Positions 37,727-50,492 of a DNA stretch of 64,000 nucleotides are shown in pieces. Position 1 is the stretch's first letter, and every line of letters starts with the position of its first letter. The position numbers and the translations under genes are program-made. The notes beneath the pieces were generated by a model that saw nothing but the letters and a program-made list of their open reading frames with translations, was not told the origin of the DNA and ran no database searches. The DNA comes from Duffyella gerundensis (GTDB lineage Bacteria > Pseudomonadota > Gammaproteobacteria > Enterobacterales > Enterobacteriaceae): positions 998,587 to 1,062,586 of the forward strand of contig NZ_LN907827.1 of assembly GCF_001517405.1 (NCBI RefSeq). Direction: 5' to 3'.

Positions 37727-39040
37727 GTGCTGGAACGCCTCTCCTGGAAGAGATTATTGCTGGAATTACTGCTGGCGATTCTGCCAGCCGCTATTCTGGG
37801 TTTATTGCTGGGCGGTCTGGCCTGGTTTTTATTGTGTGCGGTGCTGGCCGTGCTGTTCTGGCATTTCTGGCAGTTGATGAAGCTCTCGAACTGGCTGTGG
37901 GTTGACCGCACCATGACGCCGCCTACCGGACGCGGCAGCTGGGAACCGCTGTTTTACGGGCTTTATCAGATGCAGTTACGTAACCGCCGCCGCCGCCGCG
38001 AGTTGGGCAATCTGATCAAACGCTTTCGCAGCGGAGCCGAGTCGCTGCCCGATGCGCTGGTGTTGACCACCGAAGAGGGCAATATTTTCTGGTGCAACGG
38101 CCTGGCGCAGCAACATCTGCGGCTGCGCTGGCCGGAAGATAATGGCCAGAATATCCTCAACCTGCTGCGCTATCCGGAATTCTCCCGCTATATTCGCCAG
38201 CGCGATTTTGCGAAACCGCTGACGCTGGTGATGAACAACCAGCGCCACCTCGAATTTCGCGTCATGCCTTACAGCGAAGGCCAGTGGCTGCTGGTGGCGC
38301 GCGACGTCACGCAGAAACATCAGCTGGAGGGCGCGCGGCGAAATTTCTTTGCCAACGTCAGTCACGAACTGCGTACGCCGCTTACCGTGCTGCAGGGGTA
38401 TCTGGAAATGATGAACGATGCCGGCATGGCAGGACGCTCGCGGGATAAAGCGCTGCACACCATGCAGGAACAGACGCGGCGCATGGACAGCCTGGTTAAA
38501 CAGCTGCTGACGCTGTCGCGTATTGAAGCCGCGCCGGTGGTCGATCTCTCTGAAAAAGTCGATGTGCCGATTATGCTGCGCCTGCTGCAACGCGAGGCGG
38601 AAACACTGAGCAGCGGCCGCCATACCATCAGCTTTGATTTTGACAGCGAGCTGAAGGTGTTCGGCAACGATGAGCAGCTGCGCAGCGCCATTTCAAACCT
38701 GGTGTACAACGCCGTTAACCATACGCCAGAAGGCACGCATATTCGCGTCAGCTGGCAGCGGGTGCGCGATGGCGTGCGCTTCAGCGTCAGCGATGACGGA
38801 CCCGGTATCAGCGCAGAGCACCTGCCGCGGCTGACCGAACGTTTTTATCGTGTCGACAAAGCGCGATCGCGGGCAACCGGTGGCAGCGGCCTCGGGCTGG
38901 CGATCGTGAAGCATGCGCTCAGCCACCATAACGCCCGACTGGAGATCACCAGCCAGCCGGGTAAAGCCACTACCTTCAGCTTTACCTTGCCACCAGGCTT
39001 GATTGTGCAGGCGGATCTGGCTGAAAATGCCGTGCATTAA
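37727..39040 (+). CDS. phoR: Phosphate sensor histidine kinase PhoR
   Basis: 437 residues with GTG start 37727. Two N-terminal TM helices (about 10-50), a PAS domain (about 95-200), then HisKA with His213 in [12 protein letters not shown], and HATPase_c with [20 protein letters not shown], and [14 protein letters not shown]. Phosphorylates PhoB; in E. coli also acts as phosphatase under PstSCAB/PhoU control. His213 lies at the same residue number as in E. coli. Confidence 0.98.
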   Translation: MLERLSWKRLLLELLLAILPAAILGLLLGGLAWFLLCAVLAVLFWHFWQLMKLSNWLWVDRTMTPPTGRGSWEPLFYGLYQMQLRNRRRRRELGNLIKRFRSGAESLPDALVLTTEEGNIFWCNGLAQQHLRLRWPEDNGQNILNLLRYPEFSRYIRQRDFAKPLTLVMNNQRHLEFRVMPYSEGQWLLVARDVTQKHQLEGARRNFFANVSHELRTPLTVLQGYLEMMNDAGMAGRSRDKALHTMQEQTRRMDSLVKQLLTLSRIEAAPVVDLSEKVDVPIMLRLLQREAETLSSGRHTISFDFDSELKVFGNDEQLRSAISNLVYNAVNHTPEGTHIRVSWQRVRDGVRFSVSDDGPGISAEHLPRLTERFYRVDKARSRATGGSGLGLAIVKHALSHHNARLEITSQPGKATTFSFTLPPGLIVQADLAENAVH

Positions 39041-39058
39041 CCCCTTGCAGGCATAACG

Positions 39059-39982
39059 ATGAAAGCGTTGATTTTGGCTCTGCTGCTGCTGACGGGCCCG
39101 CTGGCGCAGGCAAAAGAAGGCATGCTGGCCGGCAATCTGACCAGCGTCGGTTCCGATACGCTCGGCTACTTGATGTCGCTGTGGGGCGAGGATTTTAACC
39201 GGCTCTATCCTGGCGTTAACGTGCAGGTGCAGGCGGCGGGGTCTTCTACCGCGCCGACCGCGCTGGCTGCCGGTGCCGCGCAGCTCGGCGCCATGAGTCG
39301 GCCCATGCAGGCCACGGAACGCCGCCTGTTTGAAGAAAAATATGGCTATCCGCCGCTGGCCATTCCGGTGGCGATGGATGCGCTGGTGGTGATGGTGAAT
39401 CAGGACAATCCGCTGCAGCAGCTGAGCGTACAGCAGCTGGATGCGCTGTTTTCGGTCACTCGCCGCTGCGGTGGCACACATGTGCCGCAGCGCTGGGGCG
39501 ATCTGCTGGCGCAGCCGCAATGGCAGAACCGCACGATTGCCCGTCAGGGCCGCAACTCCGCTTCTGGCACCTGGGGTTTTTTCAAGCAGCAGGCGCTGTG
39601 CGACGGCGATTTTCGCAACGACGTGGCGGAATTCCCCGGCTCTGCTGCTGTGGTGCAGGCGGTGGCCAGTAACCTTAACGCTATCGGCTATGCCAGCATG
39701 GGTTTTCATCTCAGCGGCGTGAAAATCGTGCCGCTGGTTGGTGACGCGGGTACGCCGGTTGCGCCCACCGTGGACGCGATCCGCAGCGGTCGCTATCCCT
39801 TTGCTCGTCCGCTCTATCTCTACGTCAATAAAGCACCGGGACATCCGCTTGAGCCGCGCACGCTCGCCTTCGTCAACTATGTGCTCTCGGCGCAAGGACA
39901 GGCGATGATTCCGCGCACCGGCTATCTGCCGCTTTCCACTGAGCAGGTGGTACAGGCGCAACGGCTGTTCAACACACCCTGA
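39059..39982 (+). CDS. PstS-like phosphate-binding protein
   Basis: 307 residues. Signal peptide MKALILALLLLTGPLAQA, then the PBP fold of phosphate ABC transporters. GSDTLGYLM, AAGSSTAPTALAAGAAQLGAMSRPM and RNSASGTWGFFKQQALC carry the phosphate-binding Ser/Thr and Asp residues. This is the short SphX/PstS-like branch rather than E. coli PstS. It starts 18 bases behind phoR, so phoB-phoR-pstS-like is probably one transcription unit. E. coli has no such gene here. The missing pstCAB partners suggest a sensor/scavenger role or function with a transporter encoded elsewhere. Confidence 0.88.
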   Translation: MKALILALLLLTGPLAQAKEGMLAGNLTSVGSDTLGYLMSLWGEDFNRLYPGVNVQVQAAGSSTAPTALAAGAAQLGAMSRPMQATERRLFEEKYGYPPLAIPVAMDALVVMVNQDNPLQQLSVQQLDALFSVTRRCGGTHVPQRWGDLLAQPQWQNRTIARQGRNSASGTWGFFKQQALCDGDFRNDVAEFPGSAAVVQAVASNLNAIGYASMGFHLSGVKIVPLVGDAGTPVAPTVDAIRSGRYPFARPLYLYVNKAPGHPLEPRTLAFVNYVLSAQGQAMIPRTGYLPLSTEQVVQAQRLFNTP

Positions 39983-40060
39983 CGCTCAACATGAATTAAT
40001 TTCATGGGACATGAATTTTCCTCTATTGCGCCGCTGCGTACAGCATGTCAATCTGCCTCC

Positions 40061-40084
40061 AGACATATAGCCATCCAGATGGCT
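40061..40084 (+). promoter_or_regulatory. Candidate MetJ operator (three tandem Met boxes)
   Basis: Three contiguous 8-mers, AGACATAT, AGCCATCC and AGATGGCT, match AGACGTCT at 6, 5 and 6 of 8 positions. They lie 72-95 bases upstream of the MetE-like gene start. MetJ binds two to five tandem boxes of this kind. Confidence 0.6.
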
Positions 40085-40155
40085 GTAAATAACAGTTGGT
40101 AATTATTTCCTGCCGCAATCACCGGCAGGAAGGATTCACTTTCAGGAGCCCGTTC

Positions 40156-41259
40156 ATGAGCCAGTTCACCGCCCCTTTCCGTGCCGATACCGTTGGCAGC
40201 TTCCTGCGTCCACAGGCGATTAAACAGGCGCGCACGCAGTTTGCCGCTGGCGACATTGATGCCGCTACGCTGCGTCAGATTGAAGATGAACAGATTCTCG
40301 ATGTGGTGAACAAGCAGCGAGCCAACGGCCTGCAGGTGGTCACTGACGGTGAGTTTCGTCGTGCCTGGTGGCACTTTGACTTTTTTGCCGGACTGGACGG
40401 CGTGGAGCTCTATGAAGCCGAGCAGGGCATTCAGTTCAACGGCGTGCAGACCAAAGCCCACGGCGTGCGCGTTACCGGCAAGCTCGGCTTCAGTCAGCAC
40501 CCGATGCTGGAAGATTTCCGCTATCTGAAAAGCATCGCCGGTGATGCGGTGCCAAAAATGACCATTCCCAGCCCAAGCGTGCTGCACTTCCGCGGCGGTC
40601 GCAAAACCATTGATGCCGACGTCTATCCGAATATGGATGACTATTTTGACGATCTGGCGCTGACCTATCGCACGGCCATCGCCGCCTTTTACGAGGCAGG
40701 CTGCCGTTATTTGCAGCTCGATGACACCGTATGGGCCTATCTCTGTTCGGAAGATCAAAAGCGCCAAATCCGCGAGCGTGGCGACGATCCGGAAGAGCTG
40801 GCACGTATTTATGCCCGCGTGTTGAACAAGGCAATCGAAGGCAAACCGGACGATTTGATCATCGGTTTGCACGTCTGCCGCGGCAACTTCCGCTCAACCT
40901 GGATCTCCGAAGGCGGCTACGAGCCGGTGGCTGAGATTCTGTTTGGCAGCGTTAATATTGATGCTTTTTACCTGGAATATGACAATGAACGCGCCGGCGG
41001 CTTTGAACCGCTGCGCTTTATTAAGCCAGGCAAACAGCAGGTGGTACTGGGCTTAATCACCACCAAACAGGGCGAACTGGAAGACCCGGCGGTGGTGAAA
41101 GCGCGCCTGGCCGAAGCGGCGCAGTTTGTCGATCTGAGCCAGATCTGCCTCAGTCCGCAGTGTGGTTTTGCCTCAACTGAAGAGGGCAACAGCCTGACGG
41201 AAGCGCAGCAGTGGGCGAAGATTCGTCTGGTGGTCGATATCGCGCAACAAGTGTGGTGA
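40156..41259 (+). CDS. Cobalamin-independent methionine synthase-like methyltransferase (YxjG family)
   Basis: 367 residues, start MSQFTAPFRADTVGSFLRP at 40156 behind CAGGAGCCCGTTC. This is a single catalytic barrel equivalent to the MetE C-terminal half. FRADTVGSFLRP, VTDGEFRRAWWHFDFF, YLQLDDTVWAYL, GLHVCRGNFRSTW and the late LSPQCGFAS retain the zinc-binding His/Cys/Glu/Cys set (His and Cys in LHVCRGN, Glu in YLEYD, Cys in PQCGF). Homologues such as Bacillus YxjG/YxjH methylate homocysteine from unknown donors. The Met-box candidates upstream support a role in methionine metabolism. Confidence 0.9.
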   Translation: MSQFTAPFRADTVGSFLRPQAIKQARTQFAAGDIDAATLRQIEDEQILDVVNKQRANGLQVVTDGEFRRAWWHFDFFAGLDGVELYEAEQGIQFNGVQTKAHGVRVTGKLGFSQHPMLEDFRYLKSIAGDAVPKMTIPSPSVLHFRGGRKTIDADVYPNMDDYFDDLALTYRTAIAAFYEAGCRYLQLDDTVWAYLCSEDQKRQIRERGDDPEELARIYARVLNKAIEGKPDDLIIGLHVCRGNFRSTWISEGGYEPVAEILFGSVNIDAFYLEYDNERAGGFEPLRFIKPGKQQVVLGLITTKQGELEDPAVVKARLAEAAQFVDLSQICLSPQCGFASTEEGNSLTEAQQWAKIRLVVDIAQQVW

Positions 41260-41648
41260 TGGCGTAAAGTTGTGCAGACAGGCGCGTAAACCGCGCCTTC
41301 TGTGCAACTGAATCGCTTCATATGACCGATATGCTCAGCGACTGTGTAAATAAACTACACATCATGTAATGCTTCTATTGAATAGTTTAAACGATTTCGC
41401 TAACTTTCTGCTCGCCCGCGCTATATCACTCTGCTTTTCCGATCCCGTATTGCCTTTCCCCGCTATAAACGATTTACTTGGCGCCGTTGTCCGCATATTG
41501 CACTGTGTAAATAACAGATCTGCTCGCTATTTCTGCGTTTAAAGCTCCGCATTATTTTGCCGCTTTTTCCCTGAAGGATGCTGCACGAAAACATCCACAG
41601 GCTGGACAACCCAAACATCACTCATCGCAACAACAGTACGGGCCGTCT
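41260..41648. other. brnQ upstream region with repeated words
   Basis: 389 bases. GGCGCG/CGCGCC (41281-41297) may end the MetE-like transcript. ACTGTGTAAATAA occurs at 41341-41353 (as part of TGTGTA-N7-TACACA) and again at 41502-41514. AAACGATTT (41389, 41467) and TCTGCTCGC (41407, 41519) also repeat. The brnQ promoter is not certain. Confidence 0.6.
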
Positions 41649-42968
41649 ATGAAACATCGTTTAACTTCCAGGGATATCCTCGCGCTGGGCTTTATGACCT
41701 TTGCCCTGTTCGTCGGCGCGGGCAATATTATCTTTCCTCCGGTTGTCGGCATGCAGTCAGGCGATCACGTCTGGGTGGCCGCTATCGGCTTTTTGATCAC
41801 CGCGGTTGGGCTACCGGTGCTGACAGTCATCGCGCTGGCGCGCGTCGGGGGCGGCATTGACGCGCTCAGTTCGCCGATTGGTAAAGCGGCAGGCCTGCTG
41901 TTGGCCACCGTCTGCTACCTGGCGGTGGGCCCACTGTTCGCCACGCCACGTACCGCGACCGTCTCTTTTGCCGTCGGCATCGCGCCGCTGACCGGCGACG
42001 GCACCATGCCGCTGTTTGTCTACAGCCTGATCTATTTTGCGCTGGTAATCGCCATTTCGCTCTATCCGGGCAAACTGCTGGATACCGTGGGCCACTATCT
42101 GGCCCCGCTGAAAATCGTGGCGCTGACCGTGCTCGGTATCGCCGCGCTGGTTTGGCCAGCAGGCGGTTTGAAATCAGCGGCGGAGAGCTATCAGCACGCA
42201 GCGTTTTCCACCGGCTTCGTTAACGGCTATCTGACCATGGATACGCTGGGCGCGCTGGTGTTCGGCATCGTGATTGTCAATGCTGCCCGTTCGCGTGGTG
42301 TTGAGGACAGCAAGCTGCTGACCCGTTACACCATTATGGCTGGCCTGATTGCTGGCGTCGGCTTAACGCTGGTGTACCTGAGCCTGTTCCAGCTCGGTTC
42401 CGGCATCGGTTCGCTGGTGAAACCGGACGCTAACGGCGCCGAAATCCTGCATGCCTATGTGCAGCAGACCTTCGGCAACTACGGCTCGATTTTCCTTGCC
42501 GCGCTGATTTTTGTCGCCTGTATGGTGACGGCGATTGGCCTGACCTGCGCCTGTGCCGAGTTCTTTGCGCAATATTTGCCCTTATCTTACAAAACCCTGG
42601 TAATTATCCTTGGCCTCTTCTCGATGCTGGTGTCTAATCTCGGCCTGAGCCATTTAATCCAGATTTCTATCCCGGTTCTGACCGCAATTTATCCGCCGTG
42701 CATCGTGCTCGTCGTGCTGAGTTTTACCCTTAGCTGGTGGAATAAAAGTGCACGCATCGTGGCACCGGCTATGCTGGTAAGCCTGCTGTTTGGCATCGTT
42801 GATGCCATTAAAACCACCAGCTTTTCCGGCATGCTGCCAGACGTCATGACGCATTTGCCGCTGGCGGAGCAGGGGCTTTCCTGGCTGCCACCGTCACTGG
42901 TGATGCTGCTGATTGCGGCAGTGATCGACCGGGTTTTGGGTCGTCAGCAGGTTACTGCGCACCAGTAA
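41649..42968 (+). CDS. brnQ: Branched-chain amino acid transport system II carrier protein
   Basis: 439 residues; length as E. coli BrnQ. LIVCS family with about 12 TM helices, N-terminal [21 protein letters not shown], and the family segments [30 protein letters not shown] and [21 protein letters not shown]. Imports Leu, Ile and Val with Na+ or H+. The start ATG at 41649 follows GGCCGTCT, a poor ribosome site. Downstream proY follows as in E. coli, separated by a terminator. Confidence 0.97.
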   Translation: MKHRLTSRDILALGFMTFALFVGAGNIIFPPVVGMQSGDHVWVAAIGFLITAVGLPVLTVIALARVGGGIDALSSPIGKAAGLLLATVCYLAVGPLFATPRTATVSFAVGIAPLTGDGTMPLFVYSLIYFALVIAISLYPGKLLDTVGHYLAPLKIVALTVLGIAALVWPAGGLKSAAESYQHAAFSTGFVNGYLTMDTLGALVFGIVIVNAARSRGVEDSKLLTRYTIMAGLIAGVGLTLVYLSLFQLGSGIGSLVKPDANGAEILHAYVQQTFGNYGSIFLAALIFVACMVTAIGLTCACAEFFAQYLPLSYKTLVIILGLFSMLVSNLGLSHLIQISIPVLTAIYPPCIVLVVLSFTLSWWNKSARIVAPAMLVSLLFGIVDAIKTTSFSGMLPDVMTHLPLAEQGLSWLPPSLVMLLIAAVIDRVLGRQQVTAHQ

Positions 42969-42989
42969 CCGGCAGTACGGTTTTACGGA

Positions 42990-43013
42990 CCACGGGCTTG
43001 CCCGTGGTTTTTT
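42990..43013 (+). terminator. Terminator between brnQ and proY
   Basis: CCACGGGC/GCCCGTGG stem with TTTTTT after it. Confidence 0.88.
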
Positions 43014-43035
43014 CATTTACAGGTAACAGGTTGTT

Positions 43036-44388
43036 ATGCAAGAGACCAATACGCTCAAACGCGGACTGAGCACGCGCCACATTCGCTTTATGGCGCTGGG
43101 ATCGGCCATCGGCACCGGGTTGTTTTACGGTTCCGCCGATGCGATAAAAATGGCCGGGCCGAGCGTGCTGCTCGCCTATATTATCGGCGGCGCCATCGCT
43201 TACATCATCATGCGGGCGCTGGGCGAAATGTCGGTCAATAATCCGCAGGCCAGTTCGTTTTCACGCTACGCGCAGGAATACCTCGGCCCGATCGCCGGAT
43301 ATATCACCGGCTGGACCTACTGCTTCGAGATCCTTATCGTGGCGATTGCCGACGTTACGGCATTCGGTATTTATATGGGCGTCTGGTTTCCTGACGTGCC
43401 GCACTGGATTTGGGTGCTCAGCGTGGTGCTGATCATCGGCGGCATAAACCTGTTGAGCGTGAAGGTATTTGGCGAGGTGGAGTTCTGGTTCTCGTTCTTC
43501 AAAGTGGCCACCATCATCATCATGATTCTGGCCGGTTTCGGCATCATTATCTGGGGCATCGGCAACGGTGGCCAGGCGACCGGTATCCATAACCTGTGGA
43601 GCAACGGCGGCTTCTTTGCGCACGGTATCGTCGGCATGCTGCTGTCGTTGCAAATGGTGATGTTCGCCTACGGCGGCATTGAAATTATCGGTATTACCGC
43701 TGGCGAAGCGGACGATCCGGCCACCTCGATTCCACGCGCCATTAATTCGGTGCCGATGCGTATCCTGGTGTTTTATGTCGGCACGCTGTTTGTGATTATG
43801 TCTATTTATCCGTGGAATCAGGTAGGCACCGCAGGCAGTCCGTTTGTACTGACCTTCCAGCATCTCGGTATTGCCGCTGCGGCTTCACTGCTGAATTTTG
43901 TGGTGATTACCGCCTCATTGTCCGCGGTGAACAGTGATGTGTTTGGCGTCGGCCGCATGTTGCACGGCATGGCGGAGCAGGGGCACGCACCGAAAGTGTT
44001 TATGAAGGTCTCAAATCGCGGCATTCCGTGGGTCACGGTAGTGGTAATGATGATCGCCATGCTGGCGGCGGTTTACCTGAACTATCTGATGCCGGAAAGC
44101 GTATTCCTGGTCATCGCCTCGCTGGCAACCTTTGCCACGGTGTGGGTCTGGATCATGATTCTCTGCTCACAGATCGCCTTTCGCCGTAAGATTGGCCCGG
44201 AAGCGGCGAAGAAGCTGCAGTTTGCCCTGCCGGGTGGCAGCTATACCGCCGGTTTCGCGGTGATTTTCCTGCTGTTTATCATCGGGCTGATTGGCTATTT
44301 CCCCGATACGCGCGTGTCGCTCTATGTTGGCGCCGTGTGGATTGTACTGCTGCTGGCGGGATACAAGCTGGTACGTCGTCAGTCGTAA
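43036..44388 (+). CDS. proY: ProY-type APC permease (proline-specific)
   Basis: 450 residues (E. coli 457). Amino-acid permease of the AAT branch of the APC superfamily: [44 protein letters not shown], and [28 protein letters not shown] are characteristic. About 12 TM helices. In E. coli it is a cryptic proline transporter. ATG 43036 follows CAGGTAACAGGTT. Followed by an unusual neighbour, a phosphatase, on the other strand. Confidence 0.95.
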   Translation: MQETNTLKRGLSTRHIRFMALGSAIGTGLFYGSADAIKMAGPSVLLAYIIGGAIAYIIMRALGEMSVNNPQASSFSRYAQEYLGPIAGYITGWTYCFEILIVAIADVTAFGIYMGVWFPDVPHWIWVLSVVLIIGGINLLSVKVFGEVEFWFSFFKVATIIIMILAGFGIIIWGIGNGGQATGIHNLWSNGGFFAHGIVGMLLSLQMVMFAYGGIEIIGITAGEADDPATSIPRAINSVPMRILVFYVGTLFVIMSIYPWNQVGTAGSPFVLTFQHLGIAAAASLLNFVVITASLSAVNSDVFGVGRMLHGMAEQGHAPKVFMKVSNRGIPWVTVVVMMIAMLAAVYLNYLMPESVFLVIASLATFATVWVWIMILCSQIAFRRKIGPEAAKKLQFALPGGSYTAGFAVIFLLFIIGLIGYFPDTRVSLYVGAVWIVLLLAGYKLVRRQS

Positions 44389-44442
44389 TACGCTGACGGG
44401 GCGCAATGCCCCGTCGTCGTGGCGTTAAGCGGTTTCTCGTGA

Positions 44443-45696
44443 TTAATCGTATTCCACCTGCGTGGTCGCGCTGTTATCCACAGCGGCACGCAGGTGCGTC
44501 ATCATCGTGCTGTATGGGCAAAGCATGCCCGGTTCACGCTTCTCACATCCCTCTGGTGAAAACTCCTGTTCTAACGGTGGCTGCTGCGCGTTAAGCGGCG
44601 TCAGATTGCGCAGCTGATCCAGCGACTGTGCCTGAAAATAGATGCGCAGAAAGCGATCGCCGCTACGCGTATCGCGCCAGCGTTCAAACACCAGACGGCT
44701 GGCGGGCGGAATATTGCCGCGCGGATAGTTGCCAAGCTGCCAGTGAAAACCGAGCAGGGTGCGCAGATAGGCGATATTGGTGTCATGGCCGACCAGCACC
44801 AGCCAGCGGGTGGCGGGCGGGGCGTTAGCGGTGGCTTCCGACTGTAGCGCTTTGCTAACCTGATCGAGCAACACTGCACCGCGACGCTGCGCGATGTAAG
44901 GCACATCGTTGGTAAGATCGTAGTTTATGGTCAGCAGCGGCAGCAGGGCCGCGACGTCGTCGGCGCTGCGCACATGGCCGAACGCCACCTCCGACAGCGG
45001 ATTGTGGTTGCTCCAGGCCAGCCGAATGCTTTCCGCCATGTCGGCCATATCGCGCAGCCCACGAATGCTGGCGCGACCGTCACCGCCTGGCTCAATTTGC
45101 CAGCGCTGGGCAAACGTCGGGCAGGGTTTGCCAGGCTGACAAACCGCCTGTTGCAAACGGGCGATATCAGCACGTAATCGATGTTGCAGCGTATTGAGAT
45201 CGCCGCCGGCGGCCTGCAGGGTCGCGCGATGCACTTTGTGCGGGTCGAGCGCGGCGGCGGGCAGATGCTCACTCTGGAACAGCGGATCGTAGCCGCTGGC
45301 GACATGCACCGGCACCTTGCAGCCGGGGAAGGCGCCTTCAGCCAGCGCCTCGGCGGTAGCGCGGGTGCGCTGCAAGGGGCTGGCGCGAATATACACCGCA
45401 TCATCATCGGGGCAGCCATCAGCCAGCATCCCGGACTCGCGCGCACTTTCTCCGGCATAGCGGCCGTGATTAACGGCCGCCTGATAGCCGTGCGCGGTAA
45501 GTTCGCCTGCGGCGGTCTGCCACGCTGGCCAGCGGCGATCGCTGCCCGCCTCCATTGCTTTCTGATTACCCACCGTCGGTGGCCGCACGCTGTGACGGTC
45601 GATTTCGACCACTTTTTCCAGCTGCCACGACGACGACGCCGCGGCAGCATTGATTACCAGCATGCTGGCCAGTGACAGAATCCCTGTTTTACGCAT
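44443..45696 (-). CDS. AppA-like periplasmic histidine acid phosphatase (phytase/glucose-1-phosphatase family)
   Basis: 417 residues from MRKTGILSLASMLVINAAAA at 45696 (GGAG 9 bases upstream), with a Sec signal to about residue 20. Catalytic motif RHSVRPP (His35) and the proton donor LVGHDTNIAYLRTLLGF match histidine acid phosphatases. NTPPG-like ASRLVFERWRD and CEKREPGMLCPY give the AppA pattern with cysteines for disulfides. Hydrolyses sugar phosphates or phytate in the periplasm. In E. coli malZ occupies this place; this replaces it. The choice between phytase and glucose-1-phosphatase needs assay. Confidence 0.9.
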   Translation of the reverse strand: MRKTGILSLASMLVINAAAASSSWQLEKVVEIDRHSVRPPTVGNQKAMEAGSDRRWPAWQTAAGELTAHGYQAAVNHGRYAGESARESGMLADGCPDDDAVYIRASPLQRTRATAEALAEGAFPGCKVPVHVASGYDPLFQSEHLPAAALDPHKVHRATLQAAGGDLNTLQHRLRADIARLQQAVCQPGKPCPTFAQRWQIEPGGDGRASIRGLRDMADMAESIRLAWSNHNPLSEVAFGHVRSADDVAALLPLLTINYDLTNDVPYIAQRRGAVLLDQVSKALQSEATANAPPATRWLVLVGHDTNIAYLRTLLGFHWQLGNYPRGNIPPASRLVFERWRDTRSGDRFLRIYFQAQSLDQLRNLTPLNAQQPPLEQEFSPEGCEKREPGMLCPYSTMMTHLRAAVDNSATTQVEYD

Positions 45697-45793
45697 TTCT
45701 GACTCCTGCAATTTACTGCCGCGTAGTGTGAACCAGAACGGCAGCTATTGCAGTGTTCAATCCTCCTGGATTGAACAGTTCAGCGGAGGCGCG

Positions 45794-47059
45794 TTACGCC
45801 GTGGCGCTGCCGTCGCGTAATCCACTGGCCATCATGCGCATATCGTTGCCGGTTGGCGCCTGATGAACACGCAGACCAAAGGCGGGCAGAACGGCAAAAA
45901 TATGGTCGAAAATATCCGCCTGAATCCCTTCATATTCGGCCCACGCCGTGGTGTTGGTAAAGGCGTAGATTTCCACCGGTAAACCATCTGCCCCCGGCGC
46001 CAGCTGGCGTACCATTAACGTCATCTCCTGATGAATCTGCGGATGTGCGTTAAGCCAGGCTTCCAGCCAGACACGGAAGGTGCCGACATTGGTCAGGCGA
46101 CGGCCATTTAACGGTGAAGCGAGATCGTAGCCCAGCTGTGCATTGTACTGGCTGACTTCCTGCGTTTTCTGTTCGATGTACGGCACCAGAATGTGCGCGC
46201 GCTTTAGCTCGCTCATGTCGTGATCGGTGAGGAAGCGAATGCTGGTGGTATCGATATGCACACTGCGCTTGATGCGCCGCCCGCCCGATTCAGCCATGCC
46301 CCGCCAGTTTTTGAAGGAGTCGGAAATCAATGCATAGGTGGGAATGGTGGTGATGGTTTTATCCCAGTTTTGCACCTTCACGGTAGTCAGATTGATGTCG
46401 ATAACGTCGCCATCTGCGCCATATTTTGGCATCTCCAGCCAGTCGCCGATCTTCAGCATATTGTTGGCAGAGAGCTGAATACCGGCCACCAGGCCGAGAA
46501 TAGGATCTTTGAATACCAGCATCAGCACCGCGGTCATGGCACCGAGACCGGTGATCAATACCAGCGGGGATTTGCCGATCAGCACGGAGACGATCATGAT
46601 GATCATCAGGATCGCCGCAATCAGCTTCAGGCTCTGAAAGATGCCGCGCAACGGCAGCTGCTGCGCAATCACGCTGTTAGCGGAAAGCGTCAACAGTACA
46701 TCCAGCAGCGAGAAGAACACCAGCAGGGCGAAAATCATCATCCAGATTTGTGAGAAGACGATCAGCGCGTTGTGGATCTGAATGCTGTCATAGAGGAACA
46801 GCTCAGTTTGTAACTTCAGCAAAATGCCCTGTGCCAGCAGCGCGATGCGGCTGAACAGTTTGCACTGCATCAATGATTTTGCCCACTGATAACGGCCCGC
46901 TTCGGCGCGGCGGCGCAGGAATGGCAGTACGCTGCGGTGCAGAATGCTGTTGACCAACAGCGAGATCAGTAAAATAACCGCCAGCACCGCGGCCAGCGCA
47001 ATAGGTTCGGCGTAGGGGATGGAAAACGCATCCAGCCAGTAGTGAATATAAGAAAGCAT
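45794..47059 (-). CDS. ybdG: Mechanosensitive channel YbdG (MscM-type)
   Basis: 421 residues, E. coli YbdG 415. Five TM helices in the N-terminal half ([35 protein letters not shown], among others), then the pore-lining [31 protein letters not shown] and the MscS cytoplasmic beta domain ([39 protein letters not shown]). Gates on membrane stretch during osmotic downshift. The start at 47059 follows CAGGGAACTT. In E. coli the gene is elsewhere; here it is next to acpH, on the same strand. Confidence 0.95.
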   Translation of the reverse strand: MLSYIHYWLDAFSIPYAEPIALAAVLAVILLISLLVNSILHRSVLPFLRRRAEAGRYQWAKSLMQCKLFSRIALLAQGILLKLQTELFLYDSIQIHNALIVFSQIWMMIFALLVFFSLLDVLLTLSANSVIAQQLPLRGIFQSLKLIAAILMIIMIVSVLIGKSPLVLITGLGAMTAVLMLVFKDPILGLVAGIQLSANNMLKIGDWLEMPKYGADGDVIDINLTTVKVQNWDKTITTIPTYALISDSFKNWRGMAESGGRRIKRSVHIDTTSIRFLTDHDMSELKRAHILVPYIEQKTQEVSQYNAQLGYDLASPLNGRRLTNVGTFRVWLEAWLNAHPQIHQEMTLMVRQLAPGADGLPVEIYAFTNTTAWAEYEGIQADIFDHIFAVLPAFGLRVHQAPTGNDMRMMASGLRDGSATA

Positions 47060-47168
47060 AAGTTCCCTGATAAATGTGCGAAAGCAATAAAGGCGGCAAG
47101 TCTACCCGCCCCGATGGGCGGATCGACAACAGACCGGTCTGGTTTTCTCAGTTATCAGGGCGATGCAG

Positions 47169-47750
47169 TTACAGCGTTTTTTGTTGCGCGTCGATCATCA
47201 TGCGGGGATAAAACTGCCAGAAAAGGCGTTCAAGCAGGGCGTAGTTATCAACGAAGTCGTCATAAGAATCGCGCAGCGCCGCCAGCTTTGGCCGGCGGTT
47301 GGCCATACCGTTCAGCACCGGTTGCAGATAGGCGGCATCGGCATAGCGTTCCATCCAGCGCTCACGCCAGAGAATGTGATTGAGCTGCTGAAAGCCTTCG
47401 GGCGTACCGGCCAGCTGCGGCATAACTTCCGCTTCCGCCTGAGATAAAAAGTCGCGCAGACTCTGGGTTGGGCTGATCTGCTGCCAGTGGCGAGCGAGAA
47501 AATGGTCCCAGATGACGTCTAAGGTGATCGGCGCGACGCGCCGGGTCAGCGCCCGGAAATGGCTGCGCGCTTCACGCACTTCAGCCAGTGAATCCGTGCG
47601 GGCATCGATGCGTCGGTGCAGCGCAATGCCCTCGGCAATGGCATCGGGCCACTGAGGCACCGGGTTGCCGCGAATGTAATCTGCCATCAGATTGCCCAGC
47701 AGGGCGCTGTCGGCAAGACGAGCCAGATGCAGATGGGCGAGAAAGTTCAT
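47169..47750 (-). CDS. acpH: Acyl carrier protein phosphodiesterase
   Basis: 193 residues, [28 protein letters not shown] at the start, [15 protein letters not shown] and [27 protein letters not shown] are the AcpH signature; the conserved His/Asp pairs (HLHLA, ADY, HRRID, WDHF) recall HD-like metal-dependent hydrolases. Removes 4'-phosphopantetheine from holo-ACP. Weak ribosome site. Divergent from queA, same order as in E. coli. Confidence 0.95.
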   Translation of the reverse strand: MNFLAHLHLARLADSALLGNLMADYIRGNPVPQWPDAIAEGIALHRRIDARTDSLAEVREARSHFRALTRRVAPITLDVIWDHFLARHWQQISPTQSLRDFLSQAEAEVMPQLAGTPEGFQQLNHILWRERWMERYADAAYLQPVLNGMANRRPKLAALRDSYDDFVDNYALLERLFWQFYPRMMIDAQQKTL

Positions 47751-47844
47751 AGTGTTGGCGCGATCTCCTGTCAGGAATGGTTCAGAATGTTGAGCTTTTC
47801 CGCTAGACTATGCCGCCTGTTTCACACCAGTAAAGAAATAATCT

Positions 47845-50108
<2,264 letters not shown>

Positions 50109-50132
50109 TAATTAATCAATGAGGGAAATTTA

Positions 50133-50465
50133 ATGAGCTTTTTCATTTCTGACGCCGTGGCTGCAGCAGGCGCTCCGTCACAGGGAAGTCCTTATTCTCT
50201 GGTAATCATGCTGGTTGTATTTGGTCTGATCTTCTATTTCATGATTCTGCGCCCGCAGCAAAAGCGTGCTAAAGAGCACAAGAAGCTGATGGATTCCATC
50301 TCCAAAGGTGACGAAGTGCTGACCACCGGCGGCCTGGTGGGTCGCGTGACCAAAGTTGCTGAAACCGGTTACGTTGCGATTGCCCTGAATGACACCACCG
50401 AAGTGGTTGTGAAACGTGATTTCGTGGCTGCCGTCCTGCCGAAAGGTACGATGAAAGCGCTTTAA
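50133..50465 (+). CDS. yajC: Sec translocon accessory subunit YajC
   Basis: 110 residues, E. coli 110. Single TM helix (about 20-40, YSLVIMLVVFGLIFYFMILRPQQKRAKEHKKL), then the cytoplasmic YajC domain (GDEVLTTGGLVGRVTKVAETGYVAIAL, VVVKRDFVAAVLPKGTMKAL). Associates with SecDF. The ATG at 50133 follows GAGGGAAATTTA; 24 bases behind tgt. Confidence 0.96.
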   Translation: MSFFISDAVAAAGAPSQGSPYSLVIMLVVFGLIFYFMILRPQQKRAKEHKKLMDSISKGDEVLTTGGLVGRVTKVAETGYVAIALNDTTEVVVKRDFVAAVLPKGTMKAL

Positions 50466-50492
50466 TTCTTTGTTTTCCCATAGGGAACTGCC

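Noticed and set aside
38693..39961. 422-codon - frame opposite phoR and the PstS-like gene
   Set aside because: Antisense shadow spanning two well-supported genes.
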